Part shown: positions 46,434 to 54,388 of the stretch, one piece after another
Numbering within the stretch: the stretch's first letter is position 1
Layout: every line of letters starts with the position of its first letter
NCBI GenBank assembly: GCA_029077825.1
Contig: JAQNCT010000012.1
Span: 1-59,485 of the forward strand
Source: Acidocella sp.
GTDB lineage: Bacteria > Pseudomonadota > Alphaproteobacteria > Acetobacterales > Acetobacteraceae
Direction: 5' to 3'
DNA: 59,485 nucleotides
Program-made: the position numbers and the translations under genes
The notes under the pieces: generated by a model
What the model was told of the DNA's origin: nothing
Databases searched by the model: none
What the model saw: the letters and a program-made list of their open reading frames with translations, nothing else

Positions 46434-47070
46434 ACGCCCAGAAATTTGCCTGCGGCGAGGTGCGGGCAATAAACGCCCGCATTTCCGGCTGCAGCCAGCC
46501 ATCTGGCCCCAGCAGCACGTTTACCGGCACAAAAAACTCATGCGCGTGCGGCACTTGATGGGTTGAAAACCCTTCGTAATCCTTCGGCCGTAATCCATAC
46601 ATCACCCTGATATCGCGCACCGGCACCGTAAAGCCTTCGGTCGGTGCGGTTTTCAAAAGCTGGGTGCGCTTCCAGCGCGGTGTGCCGTCGGTGGTGGCAA
46701 ACTCGCCGAGCAGCCACTTCAGCGGACAAACCGCCAGCAGCGAATGCATCGATGGCGAAAAGCGCGAGCGCTTATCCAGCAAATTGGTAAACGAACCGCA
46801 CACCTCGATGACAAATATATCCACATAAGGGTCGCGCTCGCTGCCACCAAAATTCATCCATAACCCATCTGGAACAGTACGCAGACGGTTGGTGCCGGGC
46901 AGCTTTAAATAAGGGTTCTCAATATCGTCATTCACCACCGGCCGGGCTTTCAACCATGCGCCACCCCACATGCCTTCATCCAGCCCAGGCGGCCGGTTCG
47001 GCCAGGCTCGTAATTTTTGCCGCACCAACGCATCCAGACTCACGATCGGCATCATTGTCTCCAGTTTCAT
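46414..47070 (-). CDS. Hypothetical protein, 218 residues
   Basis: Unrecognised soluble protein with no signal peptide or membrane segment. It is Trp/Pro rich (RAWPNRPPGLDEGMWGGAWL) with a FVPVNVLLGPDGWLQPE block near the C-terminus. Coding is supported by balanced composition and G/C-rich third positions. The upstream 194-base gap is AT-rich with two palindromes, so it may have its own regulation. Its end overlaps the GDPD gene by 20 bases. No function can be offered. Confidence 0.6.
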   Translation of the reverse strand: MKLETMMPIVSLDALVRQKLRAWPNRPPGLDEGMWGGAWLKARPVVNDDIENPYLKLPGTNRLRTVPDGLWMNFGGSERDPYVDIFVIEVCGSFTNLLDKRSRFSPSMHSLLAVCPLKWLLGEFATTDGTPRWKRTQLLKTAPTEGFTVPVRDIRVMYGLRPKDYEGFSTHQVPHAHEFFVPVNVLLGPDGWLQPEMRAFIARTSPQANFWAFNVAAE

Positions 47071-47145
47071 TTCAGGTTTTATACAACCTTAACTAGAATA
47101 CTGACCAAAACGACTCGAGATGCAAGATGTATTTTAGGTCAATTT

Positions 47146-47199
47146 GAAATTAATTTCTGGAAAACATAAAAATGAGTAATTTATAATATGTTTATAAAT
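47146..47199. promoter_or_regulatory. Pair of AT-rich palindromes upstream of the unknown gene
   Basis: GAAATTAATTTC (47146-47157) is a perfect 12-base palindrome. ATTTATAA (47179-47186) and TTATAAAT (47192-47199) form a perfect 8-bp inverted repeat with a TATGT spacer. They lie in the most AT-rich short gap of the window, upstream of the minus-strand unknown gene and downstream of the tetR stop. They could be operators of an unseen regulator; a role is not proven. Confidence 0.4.
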
Positions 47200-47264
47200 C
47201 AGAAACCTCGCCGCGCAACTTCCCACCGTGCCCGGATCATCCTTAGGCAGGGCCAGATAGCTGA

Positions 47265-47915
47265 CTATAACCCTGGATTGCAATAAGCTGCCAGGAATAC
47301 CCGTACTGCCCCGGTTACCACCTGCTCTATCTCCGCCTCGCTGGCGCGGAAGGCCGCGTTGGTGCGCGCCCGCATCACCAGCCTAGTCTGCGACAGGGCA
47401 AAAAACTGCTCAGCGGCAAACACCGGATCGCTCGCCTGCAATCGTTCTGCCGCCACTTGCCGCGATATCCAGCCGGCCATTTTGGCAACCATGATGTTCG
47501 GCCCGGCCTCAATGAATGCCTGCGCCAGCTCCGGAAATTTTGAGGCTTCCATTACTGCCAGCCGGTAGATCGCCATGCCGCGTGGCGAGAGCATCATCCG
47601 CAGCATGGCCCGGCAGATCCGTGCCAGTTCAGCTTCAACAGCAATCCCCTCCGGCGCGTCTTTGAAAACCTCCTGCACCAGACAATTGCAATTCTCCCGC
47701 ACAATGGCCCCAAACAGGGCTTCCTTGCCGGGAAAATAATTATACAGCGTGCCCTTCGAGACATTGGCCGCCGCCGCAATCTGCGACATTGAGGCACCCT
47801 CATAACCATCGCGCATGAACACCGCCGCCGCCCCGGCTACAATCCGGTCCCGCCGCTCAGGGGAGAGCGTATCAGGGGAGTGCGTATCAGGGTCAATTTG
47901 CACCAATTCTGCCAT
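47265..47915 (-). CDS. TetR/AcrR family repressor of the adjacent efflux operon
   Basis: The 216-residue product has a short leader and a TetR helix-turn-helix domain (about 20-70): RRDRIVAGAAAVFMRDGYEG, then ASMSQIAAAANVSKGTLYNY (about 41-60), in which KGTLYNYF is the recognition-helix pattern. The C-terminal helical half is a ligand-binding/dimer domain of unknown ligand. It is divergent from the emrA-like gene, with a perfect palindrome in the 70-base gap, the standard arrangement for a local repressor that also controls itself. Confidence 0.92.
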   Translation of the reverse strand: MAELVQIDPDTHSPDTLSPERRDRIVAGAAAVFMRDGYEGASMSQIAAAANVSKGTLYNYFPGKEALFGAIVRENCNCLVQEVFKDAPEGIAVEAELARICRAMLRMMLSPRGMAIYRLAVMEASKFPELAQAFIEAGPNIMVAKMAGWISRQVAAERLQASDPVFAAEQFFALSQTRLVMRARTNAAFRASEAEIEQVVTGAVRVFLAAYCNPGL

Positions 47916-47952
47916 CTCTTGATCTTGACGCTGTTTGGTGCGAAACGCAAGT

Positions 47953-47971
47953 TGACCGAACCGATCGGTCA
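47953..47971. promoter_or_regulatory. TetR-family operator between tetR and emrA
   Basis: TGACCGA (47953-47959) and TCGGTCA (47965-47971) are exact inverted repeats around ACCGA; the inner ACCGATCGGT is itself a 10-base palindrome. The site lies 37 bases before the repressor start and 14 bases before the emrA start, ending 4 bases before its GGAGAG ribosome-binding site. Bound repressor could thus block both genes. GACCGATCGGTC-like palindromes are common TetR/AcrR targets. Confidence 0.75.
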
Positions 47972-47985
47972 GTTTGGAGAGTCAA

Positions 47986-48978
47986 ATGAGCCAGCCACCG
48001 CAAACCCGCAGCAGGAAACCGTTTGTCATATTGTTCCTGGTGTTGGCCAGCGTCGCGGCTGCCGGACTGGTCTATTATCTCCTCAACCGCGGCTATGAAA
48101 CCACTGATGATGCCCAGATCGACGGCAATATCTACCAAATATCGCCGCGCGTGGCCGGTCAGGTGGTGCAGGTACTGGTAAATGACAATCAACATGTCAC
48201 CCAAGGCCAGGTTTTGGTCCAACTTGACCCGCGTGATGAGCAAGCTGCCCTGGCCAAGGCCGAGGCCGATCAGGCGCAGGCGCAGGCACAAGTGGCCGTG
48301 GCGCAGGCCAACCAAGGCCAGGCCACCGCCAATATCACCGTTGCCGACGCTTCCTTCCTGCAGGCTAAGCAGGATTATGACCGCTATCGTGCCATCAACC
48401 AGCGCGCCATCAGCCAGCAGCAACTGGATTCTGCCACCGCCACCATCAGCGCCGCCAAGGCTAAATATGATTACGCCCTCCAGCAGCAGGTCGGCGCCCA
48501 AGCTTCGGTCACCGCTGCCGAGGCTGCCCTGACAGCCGCCAATGTCGCTGTCGACAACGCCAAGCTGCAACTTTCCTACACCAGCATCACCGCGCCCGCC
48601 GCCGGCCGGATCGCCATGCGTACCGTCCGCGCCGGCAATGTCGAGGCGGCGGGTGCTGGCCTCATGGCTCTCGTCGGCGACGATGTCTGGGTCACCGCCA
48701 ACTACAAGGAAACCCAGCTATCTGGCATCCATCCTGGTGAACCCGCTACCATTACTGTTGATGCCATCCCGGGCATTACTTTTAAGGCGCATGTCGATAG
48801 CATCGGGGCAGGGACCGGCGCGGTATTCAGCCTGCTGCCGTCTGAAAACGCCACCGGCAATTATGTCAAAGTCATCCAGCGCGTCCCGGTGAAGCTAGTG
48901 TTCGATGACAATCGCGCCGCTCAATTCGGCCTTGCCCCTGGACTATCAGTATTGCCCAGCATCACCATCCAGCCATGA
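47986..48978 (+). CDS. emrA: EmrA/HlyD family periplasmic adaptor
   Basis: Membrane fusion protein of an MFS tripartite pump, 330 residues. One N-terminal membrane anchor (about 11-32) is followed by YETTDDAQIDGNIYQISPRV (about 37-56), the hallmark EmrA start of the barrel-sandwich domain. A long Ala/Gln-rich coiled-coil hairpin (about 85-190) and the second lipoyl half with YTSITAPAAGRIAMRTVRAG (about 197-216) follow. ATG 47986 has GGAGAG (47976-47981) four bases upstream, preferred over the in-frame TTG at 47974. It overlaps emrB by four bases. Confidence 0.92.
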   Translation: MSQPPQTRSRKPFVILFLVLASVAAAGLVYYLLNRGYETTDDAQIDGNIYQISPRVAGQVVQVLVNDNQHVTQGQVLVQLDPRDEQAALAKAEADQAQAQAQVAVAQANQGQATANITVADASFLQAKQDYDRYRAINQRAISQQQLDSATATISAAKAKYDYALQQQVGAQASVTAAEAALTAANVAVDNAKLQLSYTSITAPAAGRIAMRTVRAGNVEAAGAGLMALVGDDVWVTANYKETQLSGIHPGEPATITVDAIPGITFKAHVDSIGAGTGAVFSLLPSENATGNYVKVIQRVPVKLVFDDNRAAQFGLAPGLSVLPSITIQP

Positions 48979-50507
48979 GCGCTGTCGCCGCCCACCCGGC
49001 CGATGATCTGCCACGCTCACCGGCGGGGCCATTCAACCCCTGGTTCATCGCCGGCGTGGTGTCGCTGGCCACCTTTATGGAGGTGCTGGACACCACCATC
49101 GCCAATGTCGCGCTCACCCATATGGCCGGCTCGCTCGGCGCCAGCGAAGATGAAAGCACCTGGATTCTCACCAGCTATCTGGTGTCCAATACCGTCATCC
49201 TGCCGATCAGTGGCTGGCTCGCCAATGTTATTGGCCGCAAAAGGTTTTATCTTATCTGCGTCGCGTTGTTCACCATCAGCTCGGTCGGCTGCGCCTTCGC
49301 GACCACCTTGCCGATGATGCTGATCGCCCGGGTCTTCCAGGGCCTCGGTGGTGGCGGCCTGGCCCCGGTGACACAGTCCATGCTGGCTGACAGCTTCCCG
49401 CCGGCAAAACGCTCCCAGGCCTTCGGCGTCTTTGGTCTCACCGTCATCGCCGCCCCGGCCACCGGCCCGATCATCGGCGGCTGGCTCACCGATAATCTCT
49501 CTTGGCACTGGATCTTTCTGATCAACCTGCCGGTCGGGCTGATCGCTTTCACCCTGATCAGCGTGTTCATCTCGGAACCGGCCATCATGGTCAAGGAGCG
49601 CATCGAGCGTCTCAAAGGTGGTTTGAAGCTCGATTATGTCGGTCTGTTCCTGGTCACTGTGGGCTTTGGCATGTTGCAAATTTTTCTTGATAAATTCCAG
49701 GAAGATGATGGTTTTTCCTCGCCCTTCATCCTCACCAGCTTCATCATCGTGATCGTCTCGCTCAGTCTGCTGGCGGTGTGGGAATGGCAGCACCCTTATC
49801 CGGTGATGAACGTGCGGCTGTTCAAAATCCGTAACTTCGCCGTCGGCAATATCCTGTTATTTTTTGTCGGCTTCATTCTGCTCAGCTCGACCCAGCTTCT
49901 GCCCGAATTGACGCAAACGTTGCTGGGCTATGATTCCACCACCTCGGGTTTTGCGCTGGCGCTGGGCGGCATGTTCACCATCGGGCTGATGCCGGTGGCA
50001 GGCTACATCACCGGCCGCCATGTATCGGCAAAGCTGCTGATGGGGCTTGCCTTTATTGAGGTCGGCATCGCCTTGTTGTTGCAAAGCTCGATCTCACCGG
50101 CTGTCTCGTTTGGCTTTATTTCAACTTACCGCGTGTTGCAGGTCATCGCTTTGCCGTTCATTTTCATTCCGGTAAATTCGGTCTGCTACATCGGCGTACC
50201 GCCGAAAAATAACGGCGAGGCTTCAGCCCTCATCAATCAATCGCGCAATCTCGGTAGTTCGGTCGGCATTTCCTTCGTCAACACCATGCTTGCGTATCGG
50301 CTGCAATTTCATCACGCCCGGCTGACAGAAGCGATAACGCCGTATACCAGCCTGCACGGGCAGCGGCTTTCTCAAATCGGCCCAATGGTGCAAACTCAAG
50401 CCTCATTTTTAAGCTATTTGGATATGTTTCACCTGATTGGCATTATCGCGCTGATGCTTTGGCCCTTGGTATTTTTGTTAAAATCGCCGCCAAAATCGGC
50501 GTTATAG
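48975..50507 (+). CDS. emrB: EmrB/DHA2 family MFS efflux permease
   Basis: Fourteen-segment drug:proton antiporter of 510 residues. The DHA2 signature LDTTIANVAL lies in segment 1 (about 36-45), and the motif-A loop GWLANVIGRKRFYL lies after segment 2 (about 79-92). The antiporter motif C-like stretch VIAAPATGPIIGGWLTDNLS (about 157-176) follows. Length and motif order match EmrB. The start overlaps emrA (ATGA). The stop TAG overlaps the AGGAG ribosome-binding site of the outer-membrane factor, so the three genes form a complete tripartite pump. Confidence 0.94.
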   Translation: MSAVAAHPADDLPRSPAGPFNPWFIAGVVSLATFMEVLDTTIANVALTHMAGSLGASEDESTWILTSYLVSNTVILPISGWLANVIGRKRFYLICVALFTISSVGCAFATTLPMMLIARVFQGLGGGGLAPVTQSMLADSFPPAKRSQAFGVFGLTVIAAPATGPIIGGWLTDNLSWHWIFLINLPVGLIAFTLISVFISEPAIMVKERIERLKGGLKLDYVGLFLVTVGFGMLQIFLDKFQEDDGFSSPFILTSFIIVIVSLSLLAVWEWQHPYPVMNVRLFKIRNFAVGNILLFFVGFILLSSTQLLPELTQTLLGYDSTTSGFALALGGMFTIGLMPVAGYITGRHVSAKLLMGLAFIEVGIALLLQSSISPAVSFGFISTYRVLQVIALPFIFIPVNSVCYIGVPPKNNGEASALINQSRNLGSSVGISFVNTMLAYRLQFHHARLTEAITPYTSLHGQRLSQIGPMVQTQASFLSYLDMFHLIGIIALMLWPLVFLLKSPPKSAL

Positions 50508-50516
50508 GAGCTTTTC

Positions 50517-52001
50517 TTGGTCATCTCTTTTAATTCACGGCTGCTGGTTGCCTGCCTGTTCACTACCGCGCTCAGCGGCTGTGAAGTCGGGCCGAATTTC
50601 ACCAAGCCCCATGCTGCCATCCCACCGGCATACATCCAAGACCAGCCAGCCGCTGAAACCACACCTTATGTCACCGGCGATGCGGTGGACCCGAAATGGT
50701 GGGAAAGCTTCAACGACCCTGAACTGACCAAGCTGGAAACTGAGGCGGTGGCTGGCAACCTTGATTTGCAAATCGCCACCCAGCATCTGCTGGAGGCGCA
50801 AGCGCAGGCGCAAATCGCGGGCGCACCGCTATTCCCCAGCCTTAACGGCAATGGCTCCTACACCCGCGAGGCTCCCAGCAAGGAAGGTATATTCACCGCG
50901 TTTGGCTCCGGCGCTAATGGCGGTCTGGCGGGCGGCGGTATCCTGCCGCTTAACCTTTACCAGTATGGGCTGCAGTCGATATTTGACATTGATCTATGGG
51001 GCAAAAACCGCCGCGCGGTTGAGGCCGCCGTGGCAGCCGCGCAATCCTCCGAGGAAGCCCGCCGGGCCGCATTATTGAATGTCGAGGCGCAGGTCGCCAG
51101 CGCCTATATCCAGATGCGCGGCGCTGAAACCGTTCTTACCCTCACGCAGCAAAACCTTGAATCCGCAAACCAGTTGGTAAAGCTCACCAGCGAGCGTGAA
51201 CAGGCGGGTCTCACCACCGCGCTCGACGTCGCCAACGCCCGCGCCACACAGGCCCAAATCGCCAGCCAGGTCTCCACCCTGATCTCCCAGCGTGATACTT
51301 ATATGGGCCAGATCGGCATGCTGCTGGGCGTTACACCGGTAACGCTTCCCGCCGAGCTTGCAACACCTGCCGCCGTGCCGTTGACGCCGCCCTCAGTACC
51401 GGTCGGCCTGCCGTCTGATTTGCTCCGCCGCCGCCCCGATGTGCGCGAAGCCGAGGCCAGCCTGCATGAAGCCACTGCCGAAACCGGCGTCGCGGTTGCC
51501 AGCTTCTTCCCTGACATCTCGCTCTCCGGCTCGGTCAGCCTGCAGGCGTTGCAACTCAGCAACCTCAACGAATTCAAGGCAATTACCTATGCCGCCGGCC
51601 CGGAAATCACCATCCCGATCTTCCAGGGCGGTCAGCTCAATGGCCAGTTGAATTTGCGCAAGGCCCAGCAAAAAGAAGCCGCCATCAGCTACGCCAAAAC
51701 CGTGCTGACGGCGTTTTATCAGGTCGATGTGGCGCTCGTGACCTATAATCAGGAACACGCCACGCTCGCACAACTAACCGTTGAAACCCAGCAAAGCAAA
51801 ATCGCGCTCAACCTCGCCGAAGAACAGTACAAGCAGGGCCTCGCCGACTATCTGGCGGTGCTGAACGCCGAGCAAAACTTCATTGCTGCCCAGCAGGCGC
51901 AAGCGCAAGCCGTAGCACAGCTCTCCGGCGATTTGGTTACCCTGTACCAAGCGCTTGGCGGCGGCTGGGAAGGCACGTTCCCGGAGGCATCTGCCAAATA
52001 A
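50517..52001 (+). CDS. Outer-membrane efflux lipoprotein (NodT/OprM family)
   Basis: TolC-like outer-membrane channel of 494 residues completing the EmrAB pump. The signal ends in lipobox LSGC, followed by EVGPNFTKPHAAIPPAY, typical of the family. Two repeated coiled-coil/barrel halves follow (about 60-260 and 270-480), with GLPSDLLRRRPDVREAEASL (about 300-319) and PIFQGGQLNGQLNLRKAQ at the second half. The start is TTG at 50517, with AGGAG (50506-50510) six bases upstream; no ATG is suitably placed. A strong hairpin follows the stop. Confidence 0.9.
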   Translation: MVISFNSRLLVACLFTTALSGCEVGPNFTKPHAAIPPAYIQDQPAAETTPYVTGDAVDPKWWESFNDPELTKLETEAVAGNLDLQIATQHLLEAQAQAQIAGAPLFPSLNGNGSYTREAPSKEGIFTAFGSGANGGLAGGGILPLNLYQYGLQSIFDIDLWGKNRRAVEAAVAAAQSSEEARRAALLNVEAQVASAYIQMRGAETVLTLTQQNLESANQLVKLTSEREQAGLTTALDVANARATQAQIASQVSTLISQRDTYMGQIGMLLGVTPVTLPAELATPAAVPLTPPSVPVGLPSDLLRRRPDVREAEASLHEATAETGVAVASFFPDISLSGSVSLQALQLSNLNEFKAITYAAGPEITIPIFQGGQLNGQLNLRKAQQKEAAISYAKTVLTAFYQVDVALVTYNQEHATLAQLTVETQQSKIALNLAEEQYKQGLADYLAVLNAEQNFIAAQQAQAQAVAQLSGDLVTLYQALGGGWEGTFPEASAK

Positions 52002-52020
52002 CCCCGATTACAAAATAACA

Positions 52021-52049
52021 GGGGGCTGCGGTGATAAACCGCAGCCCCC
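52021..52049. terminator. Strong hairpin between the efflux operon and icd
   Basis: GGGGGCTGCGG (52021-52031) and CCGCAGCCCCC (52039-52049) form an 11-bp perfect stem with a 7-base loop, 19 bases after the efflux stop. Read on the minus strand, the stem is followed by TGTTATTTTG, T-rich enough for termination of icd; on the plus strand only TT follows. It probably acts in both directions. Confidence 0.78.
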
Positions 52050-52071
52050 TTCGTCATCCCGCCCCCTCGCC

Positions 52072-52091
52072 ATTCCCGCGCAGGCGGGAAT
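52072..52091. repeat. REP-like palindromic repeat (copy 3)
   Basis: ATTCCCGC (52072-52079), GCAG loop, GCGGGAAT (52084-52091), preceded by a partial CGTCATCCCGC unit at 52052. It differs from the 21.7-kb copy only in the loop. It ends four bases before the icd stop codon, in the convergent gap between the efflux operon and icd. Confidence 0.78.
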
Positions 52092-52095
52092 CTCC

Positions 52096-53310
52096 TCACT
52101 TCATCGCAATTTGCAAATTGCTGTCGATCTTATCAAGGAAGTCCTGGGTGTTCAGCCAGGGCGCATTCTTACCGATCAACAACGCTAAATCCTTCGTCAT
52201 GAAGCCAGATTCCACGGTCTCCACGCACACCCGTTCCAAGGTTTCAGCAAACGCCGTCACATCCGGCGTGCCATCAAACTGGCCGCGATAAATCAACCCA
52301 CGCGTCCAGGCAAAAATACTAGCGATCGGGTTGGTGCTGGTCGGCTTGCCCTTTTGGTGGTCGCGGTAATGGCGTGTCACGGTGCCATGTGCGGCTTCGC
52401 TCTCCACCGTTTTACCATCCGGGCTCAGCAGCACTGAGGTCATCAGCCCTAAGCTGCCGAAACCCTGCGCCACAATGTCGCTTTCCACGTCGCCATCATA
52501 ATTCTTGCAGGCCCATAAATACCCGCCGTTCCACTTCAGCGCGCTGGCCACCATGTCATCAATCAACCGATGCTCATAAGTTAAACCCTCGGCCTCATAA
52601 CGAGCCTTGAATTCATTGTCGTAAATTTCCTGGAAGGCATCCTTGAACATGCCATCATAGGCTTTCAGGATGGTGTTTTTGGTTGACAAATACACCGGAT
52701 ACTTGCGCATCAACCCGTAGTTCAAACTAGCGCGGGCAAAACCCTGAATGGAGGCCAGGGTATTATGCATACCCATGGCAACACCTGGGCCTTTGAAATC
52801 ATGTACATCCATCAGCATTGGCGCGCTGCCATCAGCCGGGTGGTAGGTGAGCTGCACCAAGCCGGGGCCTGGGATTTTGGTCTCGGTGGCGCGGTAAATA
52901 TCGCCATAAGCATGGCGGCCAATGACAATCGGCTCAGACCAATGCGGCACCAGGCGCGGCACGTTTTTGCAAATAATCGGCTCACGGAAAATCGTGCCAT
53001 CCAGCACGTTGCGAATCGTGCCATTCGGGCTGCGCCACATTTTTTTAAGGTTGAATTCCTTTACCCGCGCTTCATCAGGGGTAATGGTCGCGCATTTTAC
53101 GCCCACGCCATATTGCTTGGTGGCATAGGCGGCATCCAGAGTGACTTGGTCGTTGGTTTCGTCGCGGTATTCAATCCCGAGGTCAAAGTACTTCAGGTCG
53201 ATGTCGAGGTAGGGGAGAATGAGTTTTTCCTTGATGAACCCCCAGATGATCCGGGTCATCTCATCGCCGTCCATTTCAACAACCGGGGTCTTTACCTTGA
53301 TTTTGGCCAT
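52096..53310 (-). CDS. icd: NADP-dependent isocitrate dehydrogenase (type II, eukaryote-like)
   Basis: TCA-cycle enzyme converting isocitrate to 2-oxoglutarate with NADPH formation. The 404-residue homodimeric type is shown by the N-terminus [19 protein letters not shown] and [15 protein letters not shown] (about 72-86). The substrate loop [19 protein letters not shown] (about 94-112) and [20 protein letters not shown] (about 306-325) are also clear. This form is usual in alphaproteobacteria and differs from the E. coli type. AGGAG lies 8 bases before the ATG. 2-oxoglutarate is also a product or substrate of the 54-57 kb gene pair. Confidence 0.96.
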   Translation of the reverse strand: MAKIKVKTPVVEMDGDEMTRIIWGFIKEKLILPYLDIDLKYFDLGIEYRDETNDQVTLDAAYATKQYGVGVKCATITPDEARVKEFNLKKMWRSPNGTIRNVLDGTIFREPIICKNVPRLVPHWSEPIVIGRHAYGDIYRATETKIPGPGLVQLTYHPADGSAPMLMDVHDFKGPGVAMGMHNTLASIQGFARASLNYGLMRKYPVYLSTKNTILKAYDGMFKDAFQEIYDNEFKARYEAEGLTYEHRLIDDMVASALKWNGGYLWACKNYDGDVESDIVAQGFGSLGLMTSVLLSPDGKTVESEAAHGTVTRHYRDHQKGKPTSTNPIASIFAWTRGLIYRGQFDGTPDVTAFAETLERVCVETVESGFMTKDLALLIGKNAPWLNTQDFLDKIDSNLQIAMK

Positions 53311-53463
53311 ATTTCAGCTCCTGAGTTATAGTTATTTCCTAATCACCATCGCCCGGCCCCACAACCCTCACGCACGCGTTAACCCTGCTTAACCCCGTCA
53401 AACCCCGCATGGACGCCATGCGCCCGGCGCGATAGAAAACCGCTTCAACCAAGGGGGCTTTCG

Positions 53464-54207
53464 ATGAGCGGACGGATTGCGGCAAAAATTGACTGGGCGA
53501 GCGACTGGGACCGCGACGCCGCGCTGACCACCGCCCGGCTGTTGCTGGAAATCAAAGCGGTGAATTTCCGCCCCGAGGAGCCTTATACGCTCACCTCCGG
53601 CTGGAAATCTCCGGTCTATATTGATTGCCGGAAAATCATTTATTTCCCCCGGGCGAGGGCTAAAATCTGTGATCTGGCGGTTGAGAAAATCTCACGCCAC
53701 ATCGGCTACGAGGCCATCCAGGCGGTGGCGGGCGGCGAAACCGCTGGGATCCCGTTTGCCGCCTGGATTGCCGAGCGGATGGCAGCACCAATGGCCTATG
53801 TACGCAAACAACCCAAGGGCTTTGGCAAAAACGCCCTGATCGAGGGCGATGTGCCAGAGGGGCTGAATACCTTGCTGGTAGAGGATTTAACCACTGACGG
53901 CGGCTCAAAAATCGCCTTCGCCAAAGCGTTGCGCGACGCCGGGGCCATTTGCAACCATACTTTTGTGGTATTCTTCTACGGGGTTTTCCCCGGCAGCTTT
54001 GAGACTTTGAAGAAAATGGACATCGAACTGCATCATCTCTGCACCTGGTGGGACGTGCTGGAAGCCGCCAAGGACCGGCCATATTTCTCTGATTCCGCTT
54101 TGGCCGGGGTGCGCAAATTCCTTGAAGACCCGATGAAATGGTCTGCCGCCCACGGCGGCGTTGCCACCGCCGAGGAAGCGTTGGCGAAAAAACTGGGGAA
54201 GGGCTGA
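53464..54207 (+). CDS. pyrE: Orotate phosphoribosyltransferase
   Basis: Joins orotate and PRPP to give orotidine monophosphate in pyrimidine synthesis. The 247-residue product has the orotate-binding YTLTSGWKSPVYIDCRKI (about 41-58), the flexible catalytic loop RKQPKGFGKNALIEG (about 117-131) and the PRPP motif LLVEDLTTDGGSKIAF (about 137-152). It is about 30 residues longer than the E. coli enzyme, owing to an N-terminal extension and a C-terminal tail, as in other alphaproteobacteria. An AAGGGGG box precedes the ATG. A repeat array follows directly. Confidence 0.93.
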   Translation: MSGRIAAKIDWASDWDRDAALTTARLLLEIKAVNFRPEEPYTLTSGWKSPVYIDCRKIIYFPRARAKICDLAVEKISRHIGYEAIQAVAGGETAGIPFAAWIAERMAAPMAYVRKQPKGFGKNALIEGDVPEGLNTLLVEDLTTDGGSKIAFAKALRDAGAICNHTFVVFFYGVFPGSFETLKKMDIELHHLCTWWDVLEAAKDRPYFSDSALAGVRKFLEDPMKWSAAHGGVATAEEALAKKLGKG

Positions 54208-54212
54208 AACCT

Positions 54213-54294
54213 CGTCATTCCCGCCCTCCTCACGTCATTGCCGCGCTCGCACGTCATTCCCGCGCCCATCACGTCATTCCCGCGTAGGCGGGAA
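54213..54294. repeat. Degenerate tandem repeat ending in REP-like hairpin (copy 4)
   Basis: Four 19-20-base units begin CGTCATTCCCGCC (54213), CGTCATTGCCGCG (54233), CGTCATTCCCGCG (54252) and CGTCATTCCCGCG (54272). The last runs into TTCCCGC (54277-54283), GTAG loop and GCGGGAA (54288-54294), the same hairpin as the other copies. The array starts six bases after the pyrE stop and lies in the gap to the convergent dehydrogenase gene. Confidence 0.8.
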
Positions 54295-54388
54295 CCTTCT
54301 AACTTTACGTTAGTCAATTCCCAAATTTCCCGTTAGCTGCAATGGCTTACGGTCAAAATGTTACACGTGTACCCAAACTAACATAGCG

